Under the pieces are notes generated by a model. It did not search any database, had not been told where the DNA came from, and saw only the letters and a program-made list of their open reading frames with translations. Below are positions 15,371 through 22,569 of a DNA stretch of 48,613 bases, one piece after another (the stretch's first letter is position 1; each line of letters starts with the position of its first letter). The DNA comes from CAYXZR01 sp964470025 (GTDB taxonomy: Bacteria; Patescibacteriota; Patescibacteriia; Buchananbacterales; UBA6539). The stretch lies in NCBI GenBank assembly GCA_964470025.1, contig CAYXZR010000005.1, forward strand, positions 1 through 48,613, written 5' to 3'. The position numbers were made by a program, and so were the translations under genes.

Positions 15371-16507
15371 TTAGAAAAAAAAGTAATGGAAAATAAACAC
15401 ATCAATAAAAAAATAAAAACCTAAAACAGTTAAAATAATAAGAGAAAAACGCACAGTACGTAATTTTGTAATGGCAAAGGCAAGTAGTAAACATAGTAAA
15501 AAACCTACACTGTGTCGATGAATTTCACGAGGTTGATATAATAAAGGCCAGGCATATATCAGCATAAAAGACCCATGAATAAGTACTAATGTTGTCTCTA
15601 CAGATTGCTTTTGAAAAAAAGTAAAAATACTAACACCAACCAAAAACAGCATAACAACTAGCCAGACTGCAACGAACCAATCAGAAACATAATGAGGATT
15701 AACAATTGCAACAACAAAACGCTCAATCCAAGCAATAAAAGGTGTACGTAAGTTTAACCCTGACATTGCCACATATTGCTGGCTACCAAACCAATAGCCA
15801 AGCAAAAGCTGCCATACCCAAAAAGTAATAGCTGGTATAGCATGTATAAAAACTGACCGCTTTGCCGTCAAAAAACGATTAGTAACAAAGTGGTACAAAG
15901 TTATAGAGAGTGGAATCAACAATGTAATTTCTTTGGTCAAAGCTGCCAGCGTGAAACAGGTCACCATCAAAAAACTGCGTTGTCGAGTATACATATACCA
16001 ACCCATAATAGCAAAAAAATATGCTAATGGCTCAGCTAAATTTAGCGTATAAGAAAAAAGTAAACCGGGATAAAGCCCATACACCAAACTCCAATAGGTA
16101 GAAAGGTTATAGCGCAACAAAATTTTTGAAAGAAGATACACTGATCCAATAATTGCCAAAAAATTTACTACCAAGAAAACCCAGCCAAGAATTGCTAAAT
16201 TACCAAAACCAGATAATACATGCAGTGTCAAAGGATAAACGATTCGCTGTAAACGCCAGCGTGGGTTGTCTACAAGTGAGTCAAGCTTAAAAGGCTGATG
16301 GGCAGCTGTATAAAACATTTGACCATCGTACCCAGTTGGGTCATCAACACGATACACTTGCCCCAAAGCAACTGAAACATTTTGCTCATACCCAAATGCA
16401 GCAAAGCTTGTCACATCCCAACTATGCCATGATAAAAAACCTATGGTAACAAAAAAATAAATAATAGCCACTATAACAGCGGGTAAATAAATCCTTCGCA
16501 TGAACAA
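15371..16507 (-). CDS. Membrane protein, mannosyltransferase-like
   Basis: A 378-residue protein with about ten helices. After helix 1 come DDPTGYDGQMFYTAAHQP and DNPRWRLQRIVYPL, a pairing seen in uncharacterised bacterial GT-C-like membrane proteins where a D-G-Q stretch and an R-R-I-x-Y-P stretch lie in the first outer loop. Mid-protein there is LAEPLAYFFAIMGWY and LTKEITLLIPL. No soluble C-terminal domain is present. It sits between the GT2 gene (2 bases) and the GT-C pair, so it likely uses the lipid-linked sugar that a GT2 enzyme makes. A second in-frame ATG lies two codons in. Confidence 0.6.
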   Translation of the reverse strand: MFMRRIYLPAVIVAIIYFFVTIGFLSWHSWDVTSFAAFGYEQNVSVALGQVYRVDDPTGYDGQMFYTAAHQPFKLDSLVDNPRWRLQRIVYPLTLHVLSGFGNLAILGWVFLVVNFLAIIGSVYLLSKILLRYNLSTYWSLVYGLYPGLLFSYTLNLAEPLAYFFAIMGWYMYTRQRSFLMVTCFTLAALTKEITLLIPLSITLYHFVTNRFLTAKRSVFIHAIPAITFWVWQLLLGYWFGSQQYVAMSGLNLRTPFIAWIERFVVAIVNPHYVSDWFVAVWLVVMLFLVGVSIFTFFQKQSVETTLVLIHGSFMLIYAWPLLYQPREIHRHSVGFLLCLLLAFAITKLRTVRFSLIILTVLGFYFFIDVFIFHYFFF

Positions 16508-16509
16508 TA

Positions 16510-17184
16510 TTATTTTTTAAAAAAAGTAATAAATAATAACCAAAGCGTATACATTCCATCTTTCCAGGAAATTTTCTTACCCTGAGAAAATGTTCGTGGA
16601 CTATACGTAATTGGTACCTCTACTATTGAATACCCAGCACGAACAAAGCCAATGGTTAACTCTACCTCACATCCAAAACGCTCTTCACTCAACTGAGTTG
16701 GTAGACATTTTTTGTAAAATACCTTCTGACACGTAAGCACATCCGTAAGACTAGTGCTGTACAAAAAGTTGGTCACCAGATTAATTACTCTATTTCCCCA
16801 ATACATATACCACTTACCACGAGGATTATCCTGCAAAAGACGCGATCCATACACTACCGGCGCTTCGTCAAGCTTGTACAACAACACTCGCAATAAGCCT
16901 GGATCATACTCTAAGTCTGCATCTTGAATAGCAATAATATCACCTTTTGCATGAGAAAATCCTGTGCGAAGCGCAGCACCCTTACCTCGATTGGTCTTAT
17001 GAAAAATAACCTCATGTCTACTTGCTATCAACTCTAACAATTCTCGAGTGCCATCTGTTGAACCATCGTCTACAAAAATCAGTTCTACATCATCAATACC
17101 ATAATCTGTATTTTCTAAAGAAGAAACAACTGATGCAATATAGTGTCGCTCATTATAAACAGGAACTACTACTGACAATTTCAT
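16510..17184 (-). CDS. Family 2 glycosyltransferase
   Basis: A 224-residue GT-A-fold enzyme. The N-terminus SVVVPVYNERHYI, the VDDGSTDGT loop (about 39-47), and the metal-binding IQDADLEYDP (about 85-94) are the classic GT2 motifs; GSRLLQD and a TDVLTCQKVF segment follow. This form resembles enzymes that place a sugar on polyprenyl phosphate or build surface glycans. It has one weak hydrophobic stretch at the C-terminus (LWLLFITFF) and no transmembrane tail. It lies 2 bases after the previous GT2 gene. Confidence 0.85.
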   Translation of the reverse strand: MKLSVVVPVYNERHYIASVVSSLENTDYGIDDVELIFVDDGSTDGTRELLELIASRHEVIFHKTNRGKGAALRTGFSHAKGDIIAIQDADLEYDPGLLRVLLYKLDEAPVVYGSRLLQDNPRGKWYMYWGNRVINLVTNFLYSTSLTDVLTCQKVFYKKCLPTQLSEERFGCEVELTIGFVRAGYSIVEVPITYSPRTFSQGKKISWKDGMYTLWLLFITFFKK

Positions 17185-17186
17185 AT

Positions 17187-17879
17187 CTACTTAAAACGTA
17201 AACGTAATACTGCCAAAAAACTTTCAAAGAAAATTGAAAAAGAAAACTTTGAGACACCATGTTCACGCTCTGTAAAGACAATGGGAATCTCCTTGATCTG
17301 ATAGCCTAACTTATGTGCATAATATGTAGTCTCAATCTGAAAATTATATCCAACTGAACTCAGTTGCTGCTCAAACACATCACGAGCCGCTTTGGCACTG
17401 TAACACTTAAAACCCCCTGTTAAATCCTTGTAGGGCAACTGCAAAATAAACCGAGCATACATATTGCCAAAGTAACTAATAGCACGGCGTATAACATTCC
17501 AATTTTTTATTGACCCATCTTTTATATATCGTGAACCAAGTACCAAATCACAAGTCTTAATGTGCTCAAGAAGCTTTGGCACAACAGCCGGATCATGGGA
17601 CATATCAGCATCCATTTGAATAATAGTTGAAGCACCATGCTCTAGCGCATATTTAAATCCAGCACGATAAGCCGGGCCAATACCCTGCTTACCCTCACGC
17701 TGAAGTAAGTGGAGTTTTTCATAACGTTGCTTCAAATCTACAACTATTTGACCAGTGCCGTCTGGTGAATTATCATCAACAATCAATATCGAAATATCAG
17801 AAATATAAGAAAACAAAGCCTCAATAAGCAACGAAATCGTCTCACGTTCATTATAGGTTGGAATTACTACAAAATTCAT
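17187..17879 (-). CDS. Polyprenol-phosphate mannosyltransferase-like GT2 (DPM1 type)
   Basis: A 230-residue enzyme close to the catalytic part of dolichol-phosphate mannose synthase. Motifs: VIPTYNERETI, VDDNSPDGTG (about 35-44), QMDADMSHDP (about 88-97) with the metal-binding Asp residues, GSRYIKDGS, and LTGGFKCYS. DPM1-type enzymes move mannose from GDP-mannose to a polyprenyl phosphate; the actual sugar here is not known. It has no membrane domain, as in the short form of the family. It lies one base after the neighbouring GT2 stop. Confidence 0.85.
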   Translation of the reverse strand: MNFVVIPTYNERETISLLIEALFSYISDISILIVDDNSPDGTGQIVVDLKQRYEKLHLLQREGKQGIGPAYRAGFKYALEHGASTIIQMDADMSHDPAVVPKLLEHIKTCDLVLGSRYIKDGSIKNWNVIRRAISYFGNMYARFILQLPYKDLTGGFKCYSAKAARDVFEQQLSSVGYNFQIETTYYAHKLGYQIKEIPIVFTEREHGVSKFSFSIFFESFLAVLRLRFK

Positions 17880-17880
17880 A

Positions 17881-18597
17881 TTATTGCTTAAAATCTTTAC
17901 GCAAAGCCACCACTTTTTTTATATACTCTAAAGCTACGGAAAAAAATGGCAATCTCGTTTTTACTGCAACACGTGGCTCCTTCCAAACAACAGGAATTGC
18001 CTCTACAGTATACTTTTCATGCTCTGCTCGCAACACAAGCTCGGAATCAAAAAACCAAGTAGTGTTGCCAATATTTGGCAAAAGTGAGAGATACGTTTTT
18101 CGAGAAATCCCCTTGAATCCACATGGAGCATCTCCAATCTTTGTCCTGAGCAACATACGCAATAAAATTCTATAACCACGCGAAATACACTTTCTCAATA
18201 ATGTTCGTTCTACGATTGAATCAACATGATATCGTGAACCATACACAACATCCACGCCTGATTCTAGTTTATCTAACAATCTCGGTAGTGCCTCAAGATC
18301 AGTGGCTAAATCAGCGTCCATAAACACATAGTGCTGTGCATCACAGGAATTCCATGCCGCTCTAATTGCAGCACCTTTCCCCTGTTGGGCAACAAATAAA
18401 TATGTGATATCATCTCGATCCTTCAAAAAAGTTTTTACAATAGAAGCTGTGTCATCCTTAGAATTATTATCAGCAACAACTATAGTATAACTACCAGCTT
18501 CAAAATGCTGCTCGCAAAAAGCAATTGTCTTTTCAAGACTAGCTTTAATCAATTCTTCTTCATTGTAGGCTGGAATAGCCAAACAAAATCTATACAT
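17881..18597 (-). CDS. Polyprenyl-phosphate glucosyltransferase-like GT2 (ALG5 type)
   Basis: A 238-residue GT2 enzyme. LAIPAYNEEELI, ADNNSKDDT (about 41-49) and FMDADLATD (about 91-99) are the nucleotide and metal-binding motifs, followed by GSRYH, DAPCGFKG and WFFDSEL, a set typical of dolichyl-phosphate beta-glucosyltransferases. With UDP-glucose from GalU it could make glucosyl-phospho-polyprenol, though the sugar is inferred. The N-terminal membrane anchor of eukaryotic ALG5 is absent. It is second in the operon, 29 bases after the STT3-like gene. Confidence 0.82.
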   Translation of the reverse strand: MYRFCLAIPAYNEEELIKASLEKTIAFCEQHFEAGSYTIVVADNNSKDDTASIVKTFLKDRDDITYLFVAQQGKGAAIRAAWNSCDAQHYVFMDADLATDLEALPRLLDKLESGVDVVYGSRYHVDSIVERTLLRKCISRGYRILLRMLLRTKIGDAPCGFKGISRKTYLSLLPNIGNTTWFFDSELVLRAEHEKYTVEAIPVVWKEPRVAVKTRLPFFSVALEYIKKVVALRKDFKQ

Positions 18598-18626
18598 ACA
18601 TGTACATTAAAAACAGAAACCCCTCC

Positions 18627-20180
18627 CTACTCCTGACTCGTAACACGATAAATCTTATACTTATCACCTTCAAAGGCTAATTCGAAATAAATATTGTTCG
18701 TTAATTGTCGATCAAAATCAACATGTCTATCAACCTCCACTAGAACATACTTCGCATCAAAGAGTATGGTAATAGTTTTATACAGCTCATCAGCAGCACG
18801 ACCCTCAACCACATCGACATAGCGTCTAAATAAATCCTGATCTTCAAAGTAAAAAAACCTAGGATCAAGGCCTGCAATATAACTATTTTTCTTATTATTA
18901 AAAAATAACATAGGAAAATGATCCCAATCAGTATGAAATACCACATCGCGTTCCATACTATTGTCAGACAGCCATCTAGATTCCTCAGCTAATCGAGTGG
19001 GCTCAAAACCATATGCAAAGGACTGTCGAACCGAAGTAACTGACAAGAAAAATATAGGCAATAAACCTACAAACACAACTACTCCAACATATCGAAGCAT
19101 GTGCTGTAGTTTATGAGAACGTAGTTGCAACCAGCGTTGAACTACAAGCGCCATTGCCACAACTGTAAATGGTGCAAAATATTCAATGTATCGCTGAGAA
19201 GAGAGGGTTAATACCATGAAACCATAAGCTGTCACAATAAAAAACCAACTGTACGAGTCGTGTTTTCGTGGTGTTACTACAAAGGCAATAGTCGTAAGAA
19301 ATAGTGCCAGCAAAAGCAATCCTGCATCACCAACAAACGACTGCAGTGCATAAGGGTGCCATTCTCCCCCAACACCAATTCCACCATGAGCATCAAGAAC
19401 TGCTATCTGAAATACTTGCTGCCAAAAAAATCCTAAATTTGATGGAAAATATGGATTTAAAACAACGCCTAAACCACAACCAATAAAAGTGGCAGATAAT
19501 GACCAACCGTCGTGCTTCCAAGTCCGACGCCAATATTTTTTAATTCTCCATCGCTTGTGGGTCAATAACTCATGAACAAATCGAACAACAATATGACCTA
19601 TAACAAGAGCTGGTAATATCGGCCAGCCCCCATACGTCCAAGTGTAAATAAAAGACACTATTAATAAACCATAATGACGTCGATGGAAAAGACACCATAA
19701 ACCAATAAACAAAACCAACAGCGAAACAACAGGGACTTTTGCCAGCTCAACTCTAAACAAAAACGGTGACTGTAAAAACAAAAAAGCAACATACCAAAAA
19801 GCGCCCTTAACTCGCATTGACCGCAAAAACCAAAGAAGCACTAATGCCAAAAAAACCGTCAAAACAATGGTTGCAACCACTATTCCCGTCAGCTCTCCAA
19901 AAAAATATGAAAAAGGTAGAAGAAAAATATGATACAAAAAGTGATGATCAGTGTATCCCTGCGCCAAGGAAGTAAACGGGAGCCATGGAAAAGAAGCATT
20001 AGTGCCATACTCTACTAAAACAGAAGGCATCGCTGCATGATAAAAAGCATCTGGATCAGCAAAACCACCACCCCAGCGTACAAATATACCCAAGGCAGCT
20101 ACTAAAAAAGCCAAGGTAACGTACTGCAACCAAGGCAATGAGCTCCAATGCATTTTCCCTTCAATTTTTCTTAATTTCAT
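18627..20180 (-). CDS. STT3-like GT-C membrane glycosyltransferase
   Basis: A 517-residue protein with about eleven helices and a soluble C-terminal part of about 120 residues. After helix 1 comes FADPDAFYHAAMPS, like the first acidic motif of oligosaccharyltransferases, then YTDHHFLYHIFLLPF. The C-terminal part has RWLSDN then FHTDWDHFPMLFF, where STT3 and PglB have an entry segment and WWDYG. It may therefore move a glycan to protein or lipid, but the changed motif leaves this open. First gene of the operon. ATG 20180 lies 6 bases after a TATACT box, so the message may lack a leader; a second ATG at 20153 follows GAAGGG closely and is an alternative start. Confidence 0.65.
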   Translation of the reverse strand: MKLRKIEGKMHWSSLPWLQYVTLAFLVAALGIFVRWGGGFADPDAFYHAAMPSVLVEYGTNASFPWLPFTSLAQGYTDHHFLYHIFLLPFSYFFGELTGIVVATIVLTVFLALVLLWFLRSMRVKGAFWYVAFLFLQSPFLFRVELAKVPVVSLLVLFIGLWCLFHRRHYGLLIVSFIYTWTYGGWPILPALVIGHIVVRFVHELLTHKRWRIKKYWRRTWKHDGWSLSATFIGCGLGVVLNPYFPSNLGFFWQQVFQIAVLDAHGGIGVGGEWHPYALQSFVGDAGLLLLALFLTTIAFVVTPRKHDSYSWFFIVTAYGFMVLTLSSQRYIEYFAPFTVVAMALVVQRWLQLRSHKLQHMLRYVGVVVFVGLLPIFFLSVTSVRQSFAYGFEPTRLAEESRWLSDNSMERDVVFHTDWDHFPMLFFNNKKNSYIAGLDPRFFYFEDQDLFRRYVDVVEGRAADELYKTITILFDAKYVLVEVDRHVDFDRQLTNNIYFELAFEGDKYKIYRVTSQE

Positions 20181-20186
20181 GGTCTT

Positions 20187-20216
20187 AGTATATCAAAAAA
20201 GTAGCTTATTAAGCAA
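20187..20216 (-). promoter_or_regulatory. Promoter of the glycosyltransferase operon
   Basis: On the minus strand TTGCTT (20216-20211), an 18-base spacer and TATACT (20192-20187), 6 bases before ATG 20180. Confidence 0.55.
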
Positions 20217-20230
20217 TAAAAAGGCTACTT
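20199..20230. repeat. Inverted repeat between divergent promoters
   Basis: AAGTAGC (20199-20205) and GCTACTT (20224-20230) flank 18 bases. The repeat covers the spacer and -35 box of the glycosyltransferase promoter and ends 6 bases before the yebC promoter; a possible operator. Confidence 0.45.
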
Positions 20231-20236
20231 AGTAAA

Positions 20237-20266
20237 TTGCTCAGCCAGCACACAAAATGGTATACT
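20237..20266 (+). promoter_or_regulatory. Probable yebC promoter
   Basis: TTGCTC (20237-20242), 18-base spacer, TATACT (20261-20266), 40 bases before the start codon. Confidence 0.5.
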
Positions 20267-20305
20267 GTCTCAACACAACAGTAACTAGATATAAATACCA
20301 AACAT

Positions 20306-21022
20306 ATGGCAGGACACTCAAAATGGTCTCAAATCAAACATCAAAAAGGCGCCAATGACGCAAAGCGTGGTGCATTGTTCACCAAGCTAGGCAATGCTAT
20401 CACCATGGCAGCAAAAAGTGGCGGCGGAGATCCTGATATGAATTTTTCTCTACGACTAGCAATCGACAAAGCAAAAGGCTCAAATATGCCAAAAGATAAC
20501 ATCGAGCGAGCAGTTAAGCGTGGTACCGGCGAGCTAGAAGGAGCTGCTATTGAAGAAATAACCTATGAAGGGTTTGCCTCAGACGGCATTGCGCTAATTA
20601 TCGAATGCCTAACCGACAATCGAAATAGAACTAGCTCAGAAATAAAGTACGCTCTCACAAAAGCTGGCGGTAGCCTTGGTGGACCAAATGCAGTTAGCTG
20701 GATGTTTGATCACGTCGGAGTAGTTGAAACACAAAAAATAACAGAAGAACAACAGCTCGAGTTAATTGATGCAGGGGCTAATGATTTTTCTCAAGAGGAT
20801 CAAGTAACTCATATTTTTTGTTCACCTGCAGATCTACAAAAAATCAAAGATGCCGTAGAAAAAATTGGAAAAAAAATCAATGCAGCTGAAATCGAATACA
20901 AACCAAAAGAACCAAAAGCACTCTCTTCAGAAGAAGCTGCTAAGTTTCAAAAGCTATACAGCACACTAGAAGAGCTTGACGATGTAAGTAATATCTACAC
21001 CAATGCCGAGCTCAGCGAGTAA
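20306..21022 (+). CDS. yebC: YebC/PmpR-family regulatory protein
   Basis: A 238-residue protein of normal family length with the hallmark start AGHSKWSQIKHQKGANDAKR. YebC-type proteins bind DNA or help ribosomes through difficult proline stretches, depending on the member. The conserved NMPKDNIERAVKRGTGE segment (about 64-80) and AGGSLGGPNAVSWMFDHVG (about 127-145) are present. It overlaps ruvC by 20 bases; yebC-ruvC is a common bacterial pairing. Confidence 0.95.
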   Translation: MAGHSKWSQIKHQKGANDAKRGALFTKLGNAITMAAKSGGGDPDMNFSLRLAIDKAKGSNMPKDNIERAVKRGTGELEGAAIEEITYEGFASDGIALIIECLTDNRNRTSSEIKYALTKAGGSLGGPNAVSWMFDHVGVVETQKITEEQQLELIDAGANDFSQEDQVTHIFCSPADLQKIKDAVEKIGKKINAAEIEYKPKEPKALSSEEAAKFQKLYSTLEELDDVSNIYTNAELSE

Positions 21023-21494
21023 AATAATTCTTGGGATTGACCCAGGCCTTGCAGACACTGGCTATGGAATTATTGAAAAAAAGGGCAGCTCCCTTATCTG
21101 CAAAGAGTATGGCAGCATAAAAACCAAAGCTGGCGTAGCGCTGAATAAGCGACTAGTATCTATCGCAAAACAACTCAACCAAATAATATCAGAATACCAA
21201 CCAGAAATTATTGGAGTTGAGCAACTATTTTTTTGTAAAAACGTAAAAACAGCACTTGCAGTTGGCCATGCACGTGGAGTTGTTTTATTAACTGCCGCAC
21301 AACACAATATCGCCCTCCAAGAATTTACACCACTACAAGTAAAATCAGCTATTACTGGATATGGTCAAGCAACAAAAAAACAAATCCAACACATGATTAA
21401 AACCACATTAAATTTAAAAAAAATCCCAACCCCGGACGACGCAGCAGATGCACTTGCTATTGCCATCTGTTGTACAACTAAAAAAATATCATAA
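21003..21494 (+). CDS. ruvC: Holliday junction resolvase RuvC
   Basis: RuvC cuts Holliday junctions as a dimer. All four acidic residues of the active site can be placed: Asp in ILGIDPGLADTGYG, Glu in GVEQLFF, and two Asp in TPDDAADALAIA. The 163-residue length is typical. Its start lies inside the end of yebC, so translation is probably coupled. ruvA and ruvB are not in the window. The first six residues (MPSSAS) may not be used, but no better start lies downstream. Confidence 0.95.
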   Translation: MPSSASKIILGIDPGLADTGYGIIEKKGSSLICKEYGSIKTKAGVALNKRLVSIAKQLNQIISEYQPEIIGVEQLFFCKNVKTALAVGHARGVVLLTAAQHNIALQEFTPLQVKSAITGYGQATKKQIQHMIKTTLNLKKIPTPDDAADALAIAICCTTKKIS

Positions 21495-21500
21495 TCTCTT

Positions 21501-22436
21501 ATGTCAAACGAAATACGCAAAGACTATATACAAGAAAAATACGTACTCATCGCGCCACGACGTGGCAAACGCCCTCATGATGTAGAAAAACCAGTTCGCG
21601 AAGCAGTAAACAAAGCATCCTGCGTATTTTGTCCGGAAAACATAGCTCAAGCTGGCACTGAATTACTTACATCTAAAAACACCCGAAATAAAAAAGAACC
21701 CTGGGCGATAAAAGTAATCGCAAATAAATTTCCCGCAGTAACTCCCAACAATAAAAAGGCATATGGCTACCAAGAAGTAGTCGTTGAAACACCAAAACAT
21801 GAAGCAGAAATTGAAGATCTTTCTACCGATCGTATCGCAGAAGTGTTAAATGTATACGCCAAAAGAACAAAAGAGTTGTCTAAAGACAAAAAAATCAAAT
21901 ACATAATTATCTTCAAAAATTACGGTGGTGCGGCTGGCGCATCACTTCAACACGCTCATTCACAAATTTTTGCCTCAGAATTTGTACCACCACATCTACT
22001 TGATAAATCTGCCAGAGTACATACATATCACAAAAAACATGGCACATGCATTTACTGTGAAGTGATCAAAAAAGAACAGAAATCTCCACGATTTATTACT
22101 GAAGATAAAAACGTAATCGCCTTTTGCCCTTGGGCTCCAATGCATAATTATGAAGTATGGATTATGCCAAAGCGACATGTTGATAATATCACCCAGCTAA
22201 CCAAATCTGAGAGACAGAGTTTTGCACAAATCATGAAAAAAATTCTTAAGAAAGTAAATGACATCGGACTGCCATACAATTACTACTTTCACCAAGTTAT
22301 CGATGACAAAGATCAGCACCTCTATATGAAAATCAAACCACGAGGCTCTGTCTGGGCAGGCGTAGAAATCGGATCAGGACTAATTATCAACCCCATTTCC
22401 CCAGAAACAGCTGCCTCATTCTACAAAGCAAAATAA
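21501..22436 (+). CDS. galT: Galactose-1-phosphate uridylyltransferase-like protein
   Basis: A 311-residue member of the GalT branch of the HIT superfamily. It has two Cys pairs that can bind zinc (CVFCPE near residue 34, CIYCEV near 186), the KFPAV stretch, and the active-site region LQHAHSQIF where GalT enzymes carry H-x-H-x-Q. The second half repeats the fold (IMPKRHVDNI, QHLYMKIKPRG, GSGLIINPISPETAA). GalT exchanges UMP between UDP-glucose and galactose-1-phosphate; some relatives act on other sugar phosphates. It starts 6 bases after ruvC. Together with galU it suggests UDP-sugar supply for surface glycans. Confidence 0.85.
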   Translation: MSNEIRKDYIQEKYVLIAPRRGKRPHDVEKPVREAVNKASCVFCPENIAQAGTELLTSKNTRNKKEPWAIKVIANKFPAVTPNNKKAYGYQEVVVETPKHEAEIEDLSTDRIAEVLNVYAKRTKELSKDKKIKYIIIFKNYGGAAGASLQHAHSQIFASEFVPPHLLDKSARVHTYHKKHGTCIYCEVIKKEQKSPRFITEDKNVIAFCPWAPMHNYEVWIMPKRHVDNITQLTKSERQSFAQIMKKILKKVNDIGLPYNYYFHQVIDDKDQHLYMKIKPRGSVWAGVEIGSGLIINPISPETAASFYKAK

Positions 22437-22506
22437 AAATGGCAATATTTTGTGAAACTACTCGTAAAAACGAAAAAAAATCATGTAATAGTGAAAAAAA
22501 CCCTAT

Positions 22507-22535
22507 TTGTCAATAGTACAGAAAGATGGTAAAAT
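22507..22535 (+). promoter_or_regulatory. Promoter of the penicillin-binding protein gene
   Basis: TTGTCA (22507-22512), 17-base spacer, TAAAAT (22530-22535), 34 bases before the start codon. Confidence 0.65.
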
Positions 22536-22569
22536 TGGTGCGTAAGCTTTTGATAATAAACGCACAACA

